Assembly (NCBI RefSeq): GCF_001518015.1
Contig: NZ_LPUY01000008.1
Span: 1-64,000 of the forward strand
DNA length: 64,000 nt
Direction: 5' to 3'
Source of the DNA: Tritonibacter horizontis
GTDB taxonomy: Bacteria; Pseudomonadota; Alphaproteobacteria; Rhodobacterales; Rhodobacteraceae
The translations under genes were made by a program, and so were the position numbers. The notes below the pieces were generated by a model. The model made no database searches. It was given only the letters and a program-made list of their open reading frames with translations, and was not told the origin of the DNA. This document shows, one piece after another, positions 8,950 through 17,560 of the stretch (position 1 is the first letter of the stretch; every line of letters starts with the position of its first letter).

Positions 8950-9036
8950 GCGGGCTTGACCGGAAAATCAAAAGATTCGGCCGGATTAAGCCCGCGGATC
9001 AACCAAAAACGACATGTTTCTGGTTGATCCTGTCGT
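8950..9036. repeat. Two inverted repeats in the intergenic region
   Basis: Between the start of the PotA-like gene and the end of the aminotransferase gene lie GCGGGCTT/AAGCCCGC (8950-8957 / 8988-8995), with inner CCGG arms, and GGATCAACCA/TGGTTGATCC (8996-9005 / 9021-9030), nested within ACGACA/TGTCGT (9009-9014 / 9031-9036). The second may end the aminotransferase transcript, but neither has a clear T-run. The region (8735-9053) must also hold the promoter of the minus-strand transporter operon. Confidence 0.5.
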
Positions 9037-9053
9037 TTCGGAACGCCCGAAAA

Positions 9054-10448
9054 TCAGGCTGAAACGTTCAGACCTTCAGCCTCGATCTGGGCCAGGCATT
9101 CGTCCAGCGACGTGGTGGCGCGGGCGATCAACGTGTCGATCTCTGCTTCGGTGATGACCAGCGGCGGAGAGATGATCATCCGGTCGCCGACGTGGCGCAT
9201 GACGAGATTGTTGGCAAAGCACCGCTCGCGGCAGATGTAGCCCACCGTGCCGGCCTCGGCGGCAAATGCGGCCCGTGTGGACTTGTTCGGCGTCAGGGTG
9301 ATCGACCCCATCATGCCGATAATATTCGCTTCACCCACCAGCGGGTGCGCCACCAGTGCCTCCCATTTTTCCTTGAGGTAGGGAGCGGTTACGGTCTTCA
9401 CGCGCTCAACAATCTTTTCCTCTTCGAGGATCCGCAGGTTCTCCAGCGCCACCGCGGCGGCGACCGGGTGACCGGAATAGGTATAACCGTGGTTGAACTC
9501 GCCCTGCGCAATCACGCTCGCCACTTCGTCCGAAACGATGGAGCCGCCGATGGGCGCGTAGCCGGACGACAGACCTTTGGCGATGGTCATGATATCAGGA
9601 CGTATGCCCATGGTTTCGCTGCCGAACCAGGCCCCCGTGCGCCCAAAGCCGCAAATCACCTCGTCTGCGATCAACAGGATTTCGTACTTGTCGCAGATGC
9701 GCTGAATTTCCGGCCAATAGGTCGCGGGCGGCACGATAACACCGCCGGCCCCCTGGATCGGCTCGGCGATAAAGGCCGCCACGCGATCTTCACCCAGTTC
9801 CAGAATTGCCTGTTCCAGTTCTTGAGCGCAGGCCAGACCAAAATCCTCGGGCGTTGCATCGCCGCCTTCGGCCCACCAGTTCGGCTGGTTGATATGGTGA
9901 ATGTCCGGAATCGGCAGCCCGCCCTGCGCGTGCATGCCCGACATGCCGCCCAGCGACCCGGACCCGACAGAGGAGCCATGATAGGCGTTCTTGCGCGAGA
10001 TCAGAATGGACTTGGTCGGCTTGCCCTTCATCGCCCAGTAGTGGCGCACCATGCGGATATTCGTGTCGTTCGCCTCAGAGCCGGAACCGGCAAAGAACAC
10101 ATTGTTGAGGTCTCCCGGCGCCAGTTCGGCGATCTTGGCGGCCAGCGCGATGGCCGGCACATGGGTGGTTTGAAAGAACGTGTTGTAATAGGGCAGTTCG
10201 CGCATCTGACGGGCCGCAACATCGGCCAGTTCTTCGCGCCCATAGCCAACATTGACGCACCACAGGCCTGCCATGGCGTCCAGGATTTCGTGGCCTTCGC
10301 TATCGGTCAGGGTCACGCCTTTGGCCCGGGTGATGACGCGGACACCTTTCTGGGCCAATTCACCGTTGGCGGTGAACGGGTGCATATGGTGGGCGGCATC
10401 AAGCGCCTGCAGCTCTGCCGTGGGCAGGTGGTTGGTTAGGTCAGTCAT
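9054..10448 (-). CDS. Class III (PLP) aminotransferase, polyamine/omega-amino acid type
   Basis: This 464-residue cytosolic enzyme transfers an amino group from an omega-amine to pyruvate or a keto acid. The PLP lysine lies in TIAKGLSSGY. The preceding LIADEVICGFGRTGAWFGSE and the glycine-rich FFAGSGSEANDTNIRMVRHY are family signatures. The start ATG 10448 has GGAG eight bases upstream and begins MTDLTNHLPTAELQALD. Placement between two polyamine importers and beside a GntR regulator suggests a putrescine-pyruvate (SpuC-like) role. Beta-alanine or taurine-type transaminases share these motifs, so the substrate is inferred from context. Confidence 0.9.
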   Translation of the reverse strand: MTDLTNHLPTAELQALDAAHHMHPFTANGELAQKGVRVITRAKGVTLTDSEGHEILDAMAGLWCVNVGYGREELADVAARQMRELPYYNTFFQTTHVPAIALAAKIAELAPGDLNNVFFAGSGSEANDTNIRMVRHYWAMKGKPTKSILISRKNAYHGSSVGSGSLGGMSGMHAQGGLPIPDIHHINQPNWWAEGGDATPEDFGLACAQELEQAILELGEDRVAAFIAEPIQGAGGVIVPPATYWPEIQRICDKYEILLIADEVICGFGRTGAWFGSETMGIRPDIMTIAKGLSSGYAPIGGSIVSDEVASVIAQGEFNHGYTYSGHPVAAAVALENLRILEEEKIVERVKTVTAPYLKEKWEALVAHPLVGEANIIGMMGSITLTPNKSTRAAFAAEAGTVGYICRERCFANNLVMRHVGDRMIISPPLVITEAEIDTLIARATTSLDECLAQIEAEGLNVSA

Positions 10449-10472
10449 TCGAGTCACTCCAGAGCGGGCCAG

Positions 10473-10495
10473 TTTTGACCAGAATATGATCAAAA
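10473..10495. promoter_or_regulatory. 23-bp near-palindrome, candidate operator of the adjacent GntR regulator
   Basis: The arms TTTTGACCA (10473-10481) and TGATCAAAA (10487-10495) form an almost perfect inverted repeat 25 bases upstream of the aminotransferase start. The half-site RTCAAAA recurs twice in the regulator/binding-protein divergent region (11291-11297, 11311-11317). The recurrence in both promoters flanking the regulator supports a common operator. Confidence 0.5.
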
Positions 10496-10513
10496 ACGAA
10501 GCTGTCAATCGAA

Positions 10514-11200
10514 TCAGATGACCGGCGTCAGACCGGCCCGAACCTGCTCCATGCCCTGCAACACGTCTCTTTCCATCGCCAGAACAACCAGATCCGCATC
10601 CTTTTTACGCAGCCCTTCCAGAATGTCCTTATGCCGGTCCGGAAAGCTCTGGGTGCCAAAGCGACCGCAGACCACCCGCAGCGATGGTCCGAACCGCAGC
10701 CACAGCCGGTCCGCAAGATCCGCGAGAATGGGCGCGTCGGCATATTGGTTCAGGGCAGTGTGAAATTGGTAATTCAACGCCAGGTAGCCTGCCACGTCGC
10801 CGGTTGCGATGGCTTTGTCCAGGGTCAGATCCAACTGCTCCAGCGCATCAATCTCGGCCCTTGGGATCCGCGTCGCGGCCCGGCGGGCAAGCTCGCACTC
10901 AATTGTTTTTCTTGCAAAAACAAGCTCATCTATATCTTCGGCGCGCAATTCGGGAACCGAAACACGGCGGTTGCCCTGAAACACCAGCGCACCATCCGAG
11001 ATCAGCCGTCGGATGGCCTCGCGCACCGGGGTCATGCCGCTGTCCAGCGCGTCAACCAGCCCTTGTATCGTCACCGCCTGCCCCGGTGCCAGTTCCCCGA
11101 ACAGGATCTGGGCGCGCAGACGCTGATAGACCTGTTCGTGCGCGGGCTGTTTTGCGGCCCCATCAGCGGCCTGAACGGAGGGTGGATTTGACACAGTCAC
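10514..11200 (-). CDS. GntR-family transcriptional regulator, FadR/FCD subfamily
   Basis: This DNA-binding regulator has an N-terminal winged helix (EQVYQRLRAQILFGELAPGQ...GMTPVREAIRRLISDGAL) and a C-terminal helical FCD ligand domain with metal-binding-type histidines (YQFHTALNQ). The frame is open to an ATG at 11305, but no ribosome-binding site is seen there. A GTG at 11200 has GGAAGG 11 bases upstream and is my preferred, uncertain start. The gene lies between the aminotransferase and the divergent PotF-like operon, so it probably represses polyamine uptake and catabolism. The ligand could be a polyamine or a catabolite; this is inference. Confidence 0.88.
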   Translation of the reverse strand: MTVSNPPSVQAADGAAKQPAHEQVYQRLRAQILFGELAPGQAVTIQGLVDALDSGMTPVREAIRRLISDGALVFQGNRRVSVPELRAEDIDELVFARKTIECELARRAATRIPRAEIDALEQLDLTLDKAIATGDVAGYLALNYQFHTALNQYADAPILADLADRLWLRFGPSLRVVCGRFGTQSFPDRHKDILEGLRKKDADLVVLAMERDVLQGMEQVRAGLTPVI

Positions 11201-11288
11201 CGGGCTTGGGTCCTTCCATTTTTTGGGCAGCTTGCACGAAGGAATTACAGATGAAAACATAAAGTGTCTTGCCGGATGAGGCAAAACT

Positions 11289-11317
11289 TGATCAAAATAG
11301 CCCATAGCCGGTCAAAA
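11289..11317. promoter_or_regulatory. Two direct RTCAAAA half-sites in the divergent region
   Basis: The segments GATCAAAA (11290-11297) and GGTCAAAA (11310-11317) are spaced 20 bases apart, about two helical turns. They lie between the GntR gene and the second binding-protein gene. They match the arms of the near-palindrome at 10473-10495. They are candidate binding sites for the GntR regulator on the PotFGHI-like operon promoter. Confidence 0.4.
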
Positions 11318-11346
11318 AGACACTGGCACTCACAGGGGAGTTTCTC

Positions 11347-12432
11347 ATGACACTGAAAACGGTCACCATCGTGTCCACCATCGCATTGAGCGCCGCCGTC
11401 GCGTCGGCGGACGAAGTGCGGGTTTACAACTGGTCGGACTACATCGACGAATCGCTGCTGGCAAAATTCGAAGAAGAAACCGGGATCAACCTGATCTACG
11501 ACGTCTTTGATTCCAACGAACTGCTGGAAACCAAAATGCTGGCCGGAGGCTCTGGCTATGACGTGGTGGTTCCGACCGGATCGTTCCTGCAGCGTCAGAT
11601 CCAGGCCGGAGTGTTCATGCCGCTCGACAAGGACAAACTGGAAAACTACGGCAACCTCTGGGATGTGATCCAGGACCGCACCGCACGGTTTGACCCCAAC
11701 AACGACTATTCGATCAACTACATGTGGGGCACCACAGGCATTGGCGCCAATGTCGGCAAGGTGACCGAAGCCCTGGGCGAAGATGCCCCCATCGACAGCC
11801 TGTCGCTGGTTTTCGATCCGGCCAACATGGAAAAACTGGGCGAATGCGGCGTGCATTTCCTGGATGCCCCGGATGAAATGATCCCGGCGGCCCTGACCTA
11901 TCTGGACCTCGACCCGAACAGCCAGGACAGCGACGATCTGGAAAAAGCGGCCGGCGTTCTCGAAGCCGTGCGCCCCTATGTTCAGAAATTCCACTCCTCC
12001 GAATACATCAATGCGCTTGCGAATGGCGACATCTGCGTGGCGTTCGGCTGGTCCGGCGACATTTTGCAGGCGCGTGACCGTGCCGCCGAGGCCGACAATG
12101 GCGTCGAAATCGCCTATAACGCCCCGTCCGAGGGTGCGTTGATGTGGTTTGACCAAATGGCCATCCCGGTTGACGCCCCGAACCCGGAAGCCGCCCATAA
12201 ATTCATCGACTTCATCCTCGATGCAGAGAACATGGCGGCCGCTTCGAACTACGTCTACTACGCCAACGGCAACAAGGCCTCGCAAGAGTTCCTGGCCGAG
12301 GACGTGATCGGCGATCCGGCGATCTACCCGACCCCGGCGGCGCTGGACAACACCTACATCAAAGGCCCCTACCCGCAGAAGGTGCAGCGCGTTGTCACCC
12401 GTCTGTGGACCCGCGTGAAATCCGGCACCTGA
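11347..12432 (+). CDS. Periplasmic putrescine/polyamine-binding protein, PotF/PotD-like
   Basis: This 361-residue exported protein has signal peptide MTLKTVTIVSTIALSAAVASA and a mature start DEVRVYNWSDYID, the hallmark of PotD/PotF proteins. Further family segments are GGSGYDVVVPTGSFLQRQ, YSINYMWGTTGIG and GALMWFDQMAIP. It delivers a polyamine, most likely putrescine or spermidine, to the permeases encoded downstream. The ATG at 11347 is preceded by GGGGAG. It is first in a five-gene operon (binding protein, ATPase, two permeases, oxidoreductase) divergent from the GntR regulator. Unlike the first transporter's binding protein, it fits the canonical family closely. Confidence 0.92.
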   Translation: MTLKTVTIVSTIALSAAVASADEVRVYNWSDYIDESLLAKFEEETGINLIYDVFDSNELLETKMLAGGSGYDVVVPTGSFLQRQIQAGVFMPLDKDKLENYGNLWDVIQDRTARFDPNNDYSINYMWGTTGIGANVGKVTEALGEDAPIDSLSLVFDPANMEKLGECGVHFLDAPDEMIPAALTYLDLDPNSQDSDDLEKAAGVLEAVRPYVQKFHSSEYINALANGDICVAFGWSGDILQARDRAAEADNGVEIAYNAPSEGALMWFDQMAIPVDAPNPEAAHKFIDFILDAENMAAASNYVYYANGNKASQEFLAEDVIGDPAIYPTPAALDNTYIKGPYPQKVQRVVTRLWTRVKSGT

Positions 12433-12452
12433 TCGCTTCAGGCTGATCCATC

Positions 12453-12477
12453 CGGCAGGGCGCACGTCGTCCTGCCG
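12453..12477 (+). other. Intercistronic stem-loop after the PotF-like gene
   Basis: CGGCAGG (12453-12459) pairs with CCTGCCG (12471-12477) 20 bases after the binding-protein stop, followed by TTTC. It is in the same place as the 6388-6414 hairpin of the first transporter operon. It probably sets the ratio of binding protein to membrane components by partial termination or mRNA protection. Confidence 0.5.
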
Positions 12478-12530
12478 TTTCAAACATACGACGACGGGTA
12501 GACCATTGTGCTGCCCGCTTGGGGGCAGAC

Positions 12531-13658
12531 TTGGCTACACCGGTATTTGAACCCTGGAACGATCCCGACGAAAAACCGTTGATCCAGTTCCAGAACGTCA
12601 GCAAACGCTTTGGCGATTTCACGGCGATTGACGACCTCACCATCGACATCTTTGAACGCGAATTTTTCGCGCTGCTTGGGCCTTCGGGCTGTGGCAAGAC
12701 GACGATGATGCGAATGCTCGCCGGGTTCGAAGCCCCGACTGAGGGCAAGATTTTCCTTGCCGGTCAGGATATTGCCCCGGTTCCGCCAAACCAGCGCGCA
12801 GTGAACATGATGTTCCAGTCCTACGCGCTGTTTCCGCATCTGAGTGTCTGGGAAAACATCGCCTTTGGCCTGAAACGCGAAGGCATGCCCCGCAACGAAA
12901 TCAACGCACGGGTTGATGAAATGCTGCGGCTGACCCGACTGGAAAAATTTGCCCGCCGCAAACCGCATCAGATCTCCGGTGGTCAACGCCAGCGGGTCGC
13001 CCTGGCGCGCAGCCTCGCCAAGGCACCGAAACTGCTGCTGCTGGATGAACCCCTCGGCGCATTGGATCGCAAGTTGCGCGAAGAAACCCAGTTCGAGCTG
13101 ATGGACATCCAGGAAAAGACCGGCACCACCTTCGTCATCGTGACCCACGATCAGGAAGAGGCGATGACCGTCGCCAGCCGCGTCGCCGTGATGGACAACG
13201 GCCAGGTCAAACAGGTCGCAACCCCGGCGGATATCTACGAGGCGCCGAATTCAGTTTATGTTGCTGATTTCATTGGTGATGTGAACCTGATCGAGGGCAA
13301 GGCGACGGCGACGGGCAAAGGCAGCTACGCGCTGCACTGGCGCGATGGGGTCGAGCCGCTGACCGTGGAATCGCAGAACATCTTTTCCGACGGGCAAACC
13401 GCGCATCTTGCGATTCGGCCGGAAAAGGTCACCATCAGCGCGGACCGTCCTGCCAAGGCCGCCAACGCGGTGCAGGGCAAGGTTCTGGATATCGCCTATC
13501 TCGGGAACCTGTCGACCTATCACGTTGAATTGCCGACCGGCGATGTGATCAAGGCGCAAACCGCAAACACTCGCCGGATCTCGCGGCGGGCCTATACCTG
13601 GGAAGACACCGTCTGGCTGTCCTGGACCGCCTCTGGCGGCATCTTGTTGGCGAACTGA
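12531..13658 (+). CDS. Polyamine ABC transporter ATP-binding protein, PotA/PotG-like
   Basis: The ATPase of about 375 residues powers the PotF-dependent importer. It has Walker A GPSGCGKTT, signature ISGGQRQR, Walker [12 protein letters not shown], an H-loop in VIVTHDQEEAM and a C-terminal TOBE domain. No ATG fits. A TTG at 12531 (giving MATPVFEPWNDP, preceded by a G-run five bases away) or a TTG at 12519 are the options, and I take the first. The stop overlaps the next start by one base, so translation of the two is coupled. Confidence 0.9.
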   Translation: MATPVFEPWNDPDEKPLIQFQNVSKRFGDFTAIDDLTIDIFEREFFALLGPSGCGKTTMMRMLAGFEAPTEGKIFLAGQDIAPVPPNQRAVNMMFQSYALFPHLSVWENIAFGLKREGMPRNEINARVDEMLRLTRLEKFARRKPHQISGGQRQRVALARSLAKAPKLLLLDEPLGALDRKLREETQFELMDIQEKTGTTFVIVTHDQEEAMTVASRVAVMDNGQVKQVATPADIYEAPNSVYVADFIGDVNLIEGKATATGKGSYALHWRDGVEPLTVESQNIFSDGQTAHLAIRPEKVTISADRPAKAANAVQGKVLDIAYLGNLSTYHVELPTGDVIKAQTANTRRISRRAYTWEDTVWLSWTASGGILLAN

Positions 13659-14539
13659 TGCGCCGGTTCCTCCTGATCTCCGTCCCCTACATCTGGCTGC
13701 TGGCGCTGTTTCTGGTGCCTTTTGTCATCGTTTTGAAAATCTCGCTTTCGGATGCGGCCATCGCCCGTCCGCCCTATATGCCCACCTTTGACTGGGCCGA
13801 GGGGATCTGGGCGTTTCTGTCTCAGCTGGACCTTGAAAACTTCACCTGGCTGATCGAGGACGACCTCTATTGGAAGGCCTATCTAAGCAGCCTGAAGATC
13901 GCGCTCACCTCGACCATCCTGACCCTCTTTGTGGGCTACCCGATTGCCTATGGCATGGCCCGCGCCCCGGAAGAGTGGCGTCCGATGCTGATGATGCTGG
14001 TGATTCTGCCGTTCTGGACTTCGTTTCTGATCCGCGTCTACGCGTGGAAGGGCATTCTGGCGAATGAGGGTTTTCTCAATCAGTTCCTGCTGTGGACGGG
14101 TCTGGCCACCGAACCCTTGCAGATCCTCAACACCACCACGGCGGTCTATATCGGCATCGTCTATACCTATCTGCCCTTTATGATCCTGCCGATTTATGCG
14201 GCACTGGACCGGATGGACGACAGCCTGATCGAAGCAGCCGAAGATCTGGGCTGTTCGCGCATGTCTGCCTTCTGGCTGGTGACCATTCCGCTGTCCAAAG
14301 GCGGCATCATCGCCGGCTGTTTCCTGGTCTTTATCCCGGCCATGGGTGAATTCGTGATCCCCTCCCTGCTGGGCGGATCCGACACGCTGATGATCGGCAA
14401 GGTCCTGTGGGAAGAGTTCTTCTCAAACCGTGACTGGCCGGTGGCAAGCGCGGTGGCGGTGATCCTGCTGCTGATTCTGGTGGTCCCGATCGTGTTGTTC
14501 CAACGCAACCAGCAAAAGGAACAGGAGAGCGACACATGA
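13658..14539 (+). CDS. Polyamine ABC transporter permease, PotB/PotH-like
   Basis: This 293-residue inner-membrane permease has about six transmembrane helices and a BPD_transp_1 domain. Family features are ILPFWTSFLIRVYAWKGIL and the EAA-type coupling loop EAAEDLGCSRMSAFWLVTIPLSKGG. It forms the transport channel with the next gene product. The ATG overlaps the ATPase stop by one base, and its own stop overlaps the next start by four bases. The length is normal for the family, in contrast to the 559-residue paralogue at 4616-6295. Confidence 0.93.
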   Translation: MRRFLLISVPYIWLLALFLVPFVIVLKISLSDAAIARPPYMPTFDWAEGIWAFLSQLDLENFTWLIEDDLYWKAYLSSLKIALTSTILTLFVGYPIAYGMARAPEEWRPMLMMLVILPFWTSFLIRVYAWKGILANEGFLNQFLLWTGLATEPLQILNTTTAVYIGIVYTYLPFMILPIYAALDRMDDSLIEAAEDLGCSRMSAFWLVTIPLSKGGIIAGCFLVFIPAMGEFVIPSLLGGSDTLMIGKVLWEEFFSNRDWPVASAVAVILLLILVVPIVLFQRNQQKEQESDT

Positions 14540-15354
14540 AACGTCTAAGCGCCTTCAACGTGGTCTCCTTGACCCTCGGATTTGCCTTTCTTTACATTCC
14601 GATGCTGATCCTGATCCTGTTTTCTTTCAACGAAAGCAAGCTGGTAACCGTCTGGGCCGGGTTCTCGACCAAATGGTACGGCGAGCTGATGCAGAACGAG
14701 GCGATGCTGCAGGCCGCCTGGGTCACCATCAAGGTCGCGGTGTTTTCTTCCACCATTGCGACCGTGCTTGGGACGATGGCGGCCTATGTTCTGGTGCGCA
14801 GCGGGCGCTTCCTGGGGCGGACGCTGTTCTCCGGCATGATTTATGCCCCGTTGGTGATGCCTGAGGTGATTACTGGCCTGTCTTTGCTGCTGCTGTTCAT
14901 CGGCATCGGCCTGGATCGTGGCGTTCTGACCATCGTTCTGGCCCATACGACCTTTGCCATGTGCTATGTCTCCGTGGTGGTCTCCTCACGGTTGGCAACC
15001 TTTGACCGGTCGCTGGAAGAAGCGGCGCTGGATCTGGGCTGTTCGGCGGCAGAAGCGTTTCGGCTGGTCACCCTGCCGATCATCGCCCCCGCCGTCGTCT
15101 CCGGCTGGCTTCTGGCCTTTACCCTGTCGCTCGATGATCTGGTCATTGCCTCCTTTACCACCGGTCCTGCGGCCACCACCCTGCCGATCAAGATCTTTTC
15201 GGCGGTGCGTCTGGGCGTTTCGCCAGAGATCAACGCGCTTTCGACCATCATGATCGGGATTGTGACCGTAGGTGTGATCAGCGCCTCGCTGGTCAGCAAG
15301 CGGGCGCTGGTCAAACAGCGACAAGAAGAACAGGAAGCGGTGCGAACCAGCTGA
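14536..15354 (+). CDS. Polyamine ABC transporter permease, PotC/PotI-like
   Basis: This 272-residue inner-membrane permease is the partner of the preceding PotH-like subunit. It has about six transmembrane segments, with the EAA-type loop EEAALDLGCSAAEAFRLVTLP and the family segments LIFSFNES-like (LFSFNESKLVTVW) near the N-terminus and LSLDDLVIASFTTGP near the end. It overlaps the preceding gene by four bases and the following oxidoreductase start by one base. Length and motifs are those of standard PotC/PotI. Confidence 0.93.
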   Translation: MKRLSAFNVVSLTLGFAFLYIPMLILILFSFNESKLVTVWAGFSTKWYGELMQNEAMLQAAWVTIKVAVFSSTIATVLGTMAAYVLVRSGRFLGRTLFSGMIYAPLVMPEVITGLSLLLLFIGIGLDRGVLTIVLAHTTFAMCYVSVVVSSRLATFDRSLEEAALDLGCSAAEAFRLVTLPIIAPAVVSGWLLAFTLSLDDLVIASFTTGPAATTLPIKIFSAVRLGVSPEINALSTIMIGIVTVGVISASLVSKRALVKQRQEEQEAVRTS

Positions 15355-16661
15355 TGATGCGCCGCATTTTTTCTGACTACGCCTATGGCCCTGGCCCGCG
15401 GCACGGTTGCTGGTGGGACGAAACCTGCCCGGCGCCGGTCTGGCCAGAACTGGACGGCACCCAACACGTCGATGTCGCCGTGATCGGCGGAGGTTTCACC
15501 GGAACCTCTACCGCCCTGCACCTGGCAGAGGCCGGGCTGGAAGTGGCGGTACTGGAAGCAGAAACACCCGGGTGGGGTGCTTCGGGGCGCAACGGTGGTT
15601 TTTGCTGTCTCGGCGGTGCAAAACTCGGTGCGGCCACAATGGCACGGCTGCACGGGTCTAGGGAGACGCAGACCTATCACGCGGGCGAAGAAGAAGCGGT
15701 CCATCTGGTGCAACGCCTGATCGCCCGCCATGGGATCGACGCCGATACCCATTCGCACGGGGAAACCGTGATGGCCCATTCCGCCAAGTCTGGCAAAGCG
15801 TTGCAGGCGGAGGCCGAAGCATCGGGTGGCGATTTCGTCGCGCGGCAGGATCTTGCCGCGCAGGGGTTGGGCAGCGGGTTTCACGGCGCGCTCACGACCC
15901 CGGTTGGCTTCGCGCTCAACCCGCGCAAGTATCTCTTTGGTCTTGGTCGTGCCGCGCAGGCAGCCGGGGCACGCTTTTACCAGAACAGCCCGGCCGCGGA
16001 CATCACGCAGGATGCCAGCGGTTGGCAGATCAAAACCCCTCAGGGCCATCTTCGGGCCGCGCGTCTGGTGATCGCCACCAACGGCTATTCCAGCGAAAAC
16101 CTGCCGCGCTGGCTTGCCGGACGCTACATGCCTGCGCAATCCACCGTCATGGTAACCCGTGCGATCTCAGCCGAGGAACAGGCCGCGCAGGGCTGGACCA
16201 GCGCCCAGATGGCCTATGACACCCGGCACATGCTGCATTATTTTCGCCTGATGCCAGACGGGCGGTTCCTGTTTGGCATGCGGGGTGGCCTGATTTCATC
16301 CCCCCGATCAGAAGAAAAAATCCGCGCGCTTCTGCGCCGCCATTTTGACGGGCTGTTTCCAGCCTGGTCCCACATCGAGACGACACATAGCTGGTCCGGC
16401 ATGGTCTGCCTGTCCCGCACCCTGATGCCCTTTGTTGGCGCGGTGCCGGATCATCCCGGCTTGTTTGCCGGCCTGTGCTACCACGGCAACGGTGTGGCGA
16501 TGGGCAGCTATGCCGGCTACCTGCTGGCGGATCTGGTTCGGAACAAGACTCCTGACGTGCCCTATTCAAAGCTCATGCAGCGATTGCCCCGGTTCCCCCT
16601 GGGGCGGGCCCGCCGTCTGCTGATGCCCCCGGCCTATGCCGTTCTCGGCCTGATGGATTGA
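15354..16661 (+). CDS. FAD-dependent amine oxidoreductase (DAO family, PuuB-like)
   Basis: This 435-residue flavoenzyme has the dinucleotide-binding motif VIGGGFTGTSTALHLAEAG near residue 43, followed by GWGASGRNGGF, typical of the D-amino acid oxidase / gamma-glutamylputrescine oxidase group. A C-terminal GLCYHGNGVAMGSYAGYLLADL completes the FAD site. It is translationally coupled to the polyamine permease gene, so oxidation of a polyamine or gamma-glutamylated polyamine is the likely role. No gamma-glutamylputrescine synthetase gene is present in the window, so a PuuB assignment is tentative. Its 3' end overlaps the convergent phosphotransferase gene by 28 bases. Confidence 0.87.
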   Translation: MMRRIFSDYAYGPGPRHGCWWDETCPAPVWPELDGTQHVDVAVIGGGFTGTSTALHLAEAGLEVAVLEAETPGWGASGRNGGFCCLGGAKLGAATMARLHGSRETQTYHAGEEEAVHLVQRLIARHGIDADTHSHGETVMAHSAKSGKALQAEAEASGGDFVARQDLAAQGLGSGFHGALTTPVGFALNPRKYLFGLGRAAQAAGARFYQNSPAADITQDASGWQIKTPQGHLRAARLVIATNGYSSENLPRWLAGRYMPAQSTVMVTRAISAEEQAAQGWTSAQMAYDTRHMLHYFRLMPDGRFLFGMRGGLISSPRSEEKIRALLRRHFDGLFPAWSHIETTHSWSGMVCLSRTLMPFVGAVPDHPGLFAGLCYHGNGVAMGSYAGYLLADLVRNKTPDVPYSKLMQRLPRFPLGRARRLLMPPAYAVLGLMD

Positions 16662-17437
16662 AGCGCCGCCCGCTCCAGCGCCAGCGCCCGGCGGTCGTTA
16701 CGCCACAGGCAATAGGCCGCCATACGCCAATGGAACCAAGGCTTTAGGGCGAAATACCGGGACACAACCCGTCGATCCGGATAGGCGGCCACGAATTCTG
16801 TCTCCTCCAGCGCGCTCAACGGTCTGCCGCGGTACAAAAGCTGCATCGCCGGAGACAGAAACAACGCCAGATCTTCCGCCGGGTCCCCCCGTTGCGGGCA
16901 TTGCCAGTCAATCAGTGCCAGGGTTCCGTCGTGCACCATCAGGTTTCCCGGCACGGGATCGCCATGGATAAGCCCGGTCTGCAGGGTCTCCGGCACCCGA
17001 CCCAGCGGGCGCTGTGTCATCAGTTCTGCGCTTTCAGCGGAATCTGTGACGGCCAGAATCGCCTCCGTCTGCGCCTCTAGCGCGACCGACCCATTGACCC
17101 CATCCGGCAGTCCGGCAAAGACGGCCTGATCGTGCAAGATCCCCAACAGGCGTGCAACATGCGCGGTATCCTGGGTCCAAGGGCCACCCGCCAGATGGGT
17201 GTAAATCAGCCAGTCCCGATTTTGCCAGTAACCGTGCGCCACATAGCGCGGCACCATTCCCGTACCGCTCAACTCCCTCAGGCTTTGGCGTTCCCGGCTC
17301 GGATCATTTGCAAACAATGGGTTTTGTCGGTCAGGCTGGTAGAGTTTGACCACCACGCGGCCCGCACGCCAGACCTGATTGCTGCGCCCTCCAGAAAGAC
17401 GCCGGGGGTCACAAAGGCGCCAGCCCTGCTGCGCCAA
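16634..17437 (-). CDS. Phosphotransferase of the aminoglycoside/choline kinase family
   Basis: This kinase-fold protein of about 267 residues has the Brenner-type catalytic motif LIHGDPVPGNLMV and the metal-binding LIDWQCPQRGDPAEDLA. An N-terminal SGGRSNQVWRAG forms the nucleotide-binding loop and VVVKLYQ carries the ATP-positioning lysine. The start appears to be TTG 17437; the frame is open further upstream but lacks ATG or GTG. The family phosphorylates choline, aminoglycosides, sugars or other small alcohols, and the substrate cannot be told here. It converges on, and overlaps by 28 bases, the amine oxidoreductase gene. Confidence 0.82.
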   Translation of the reverse strand: MAQQGWRLCDPRRLSGGRSNQVWRAGRVVVKLYQPDRQNPLFANDPSRERQSLRELSGTGMVPRYVAHGYWQNRDWLIYTHLAGGPWTQDTAHVARLLGILHDQAVFAGLPDGVNGSVALEAQTEAILAVTDSAESAELMTQRPLGRVPETLQTGLIHGDPVPGNLMVHDGTLALIDWQCPQRGDPAEDLALFLSPAMQLLYRGRPLSALEETEFVAAYPDRRVVSRYFALKPWFHWRMAAYCLWRNDRRALALERAALQSIRPRTA

Positions 17438-17560
17438 ATAGCGAAACAGGGCTGTTTCTGTGTCATCGATTGCGTCTGTCGGGGCTGTCAGCGGGTCACT
17501 CCCTCATCGGATCTCCGCCTCTCCCCGGCGATCATGGGGATCGGTCCCAAACGCCTGTAT

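Noticed and set aside
15354-16661. Definite PuuB (gamma-glutamylputrescine oxidase) assignment
   Set aside because: The DAO-family fold fits several amine oxidases and no gamma-glutamylputrescine synthetase or hydrolase gene is present, so I kept a family-level call.
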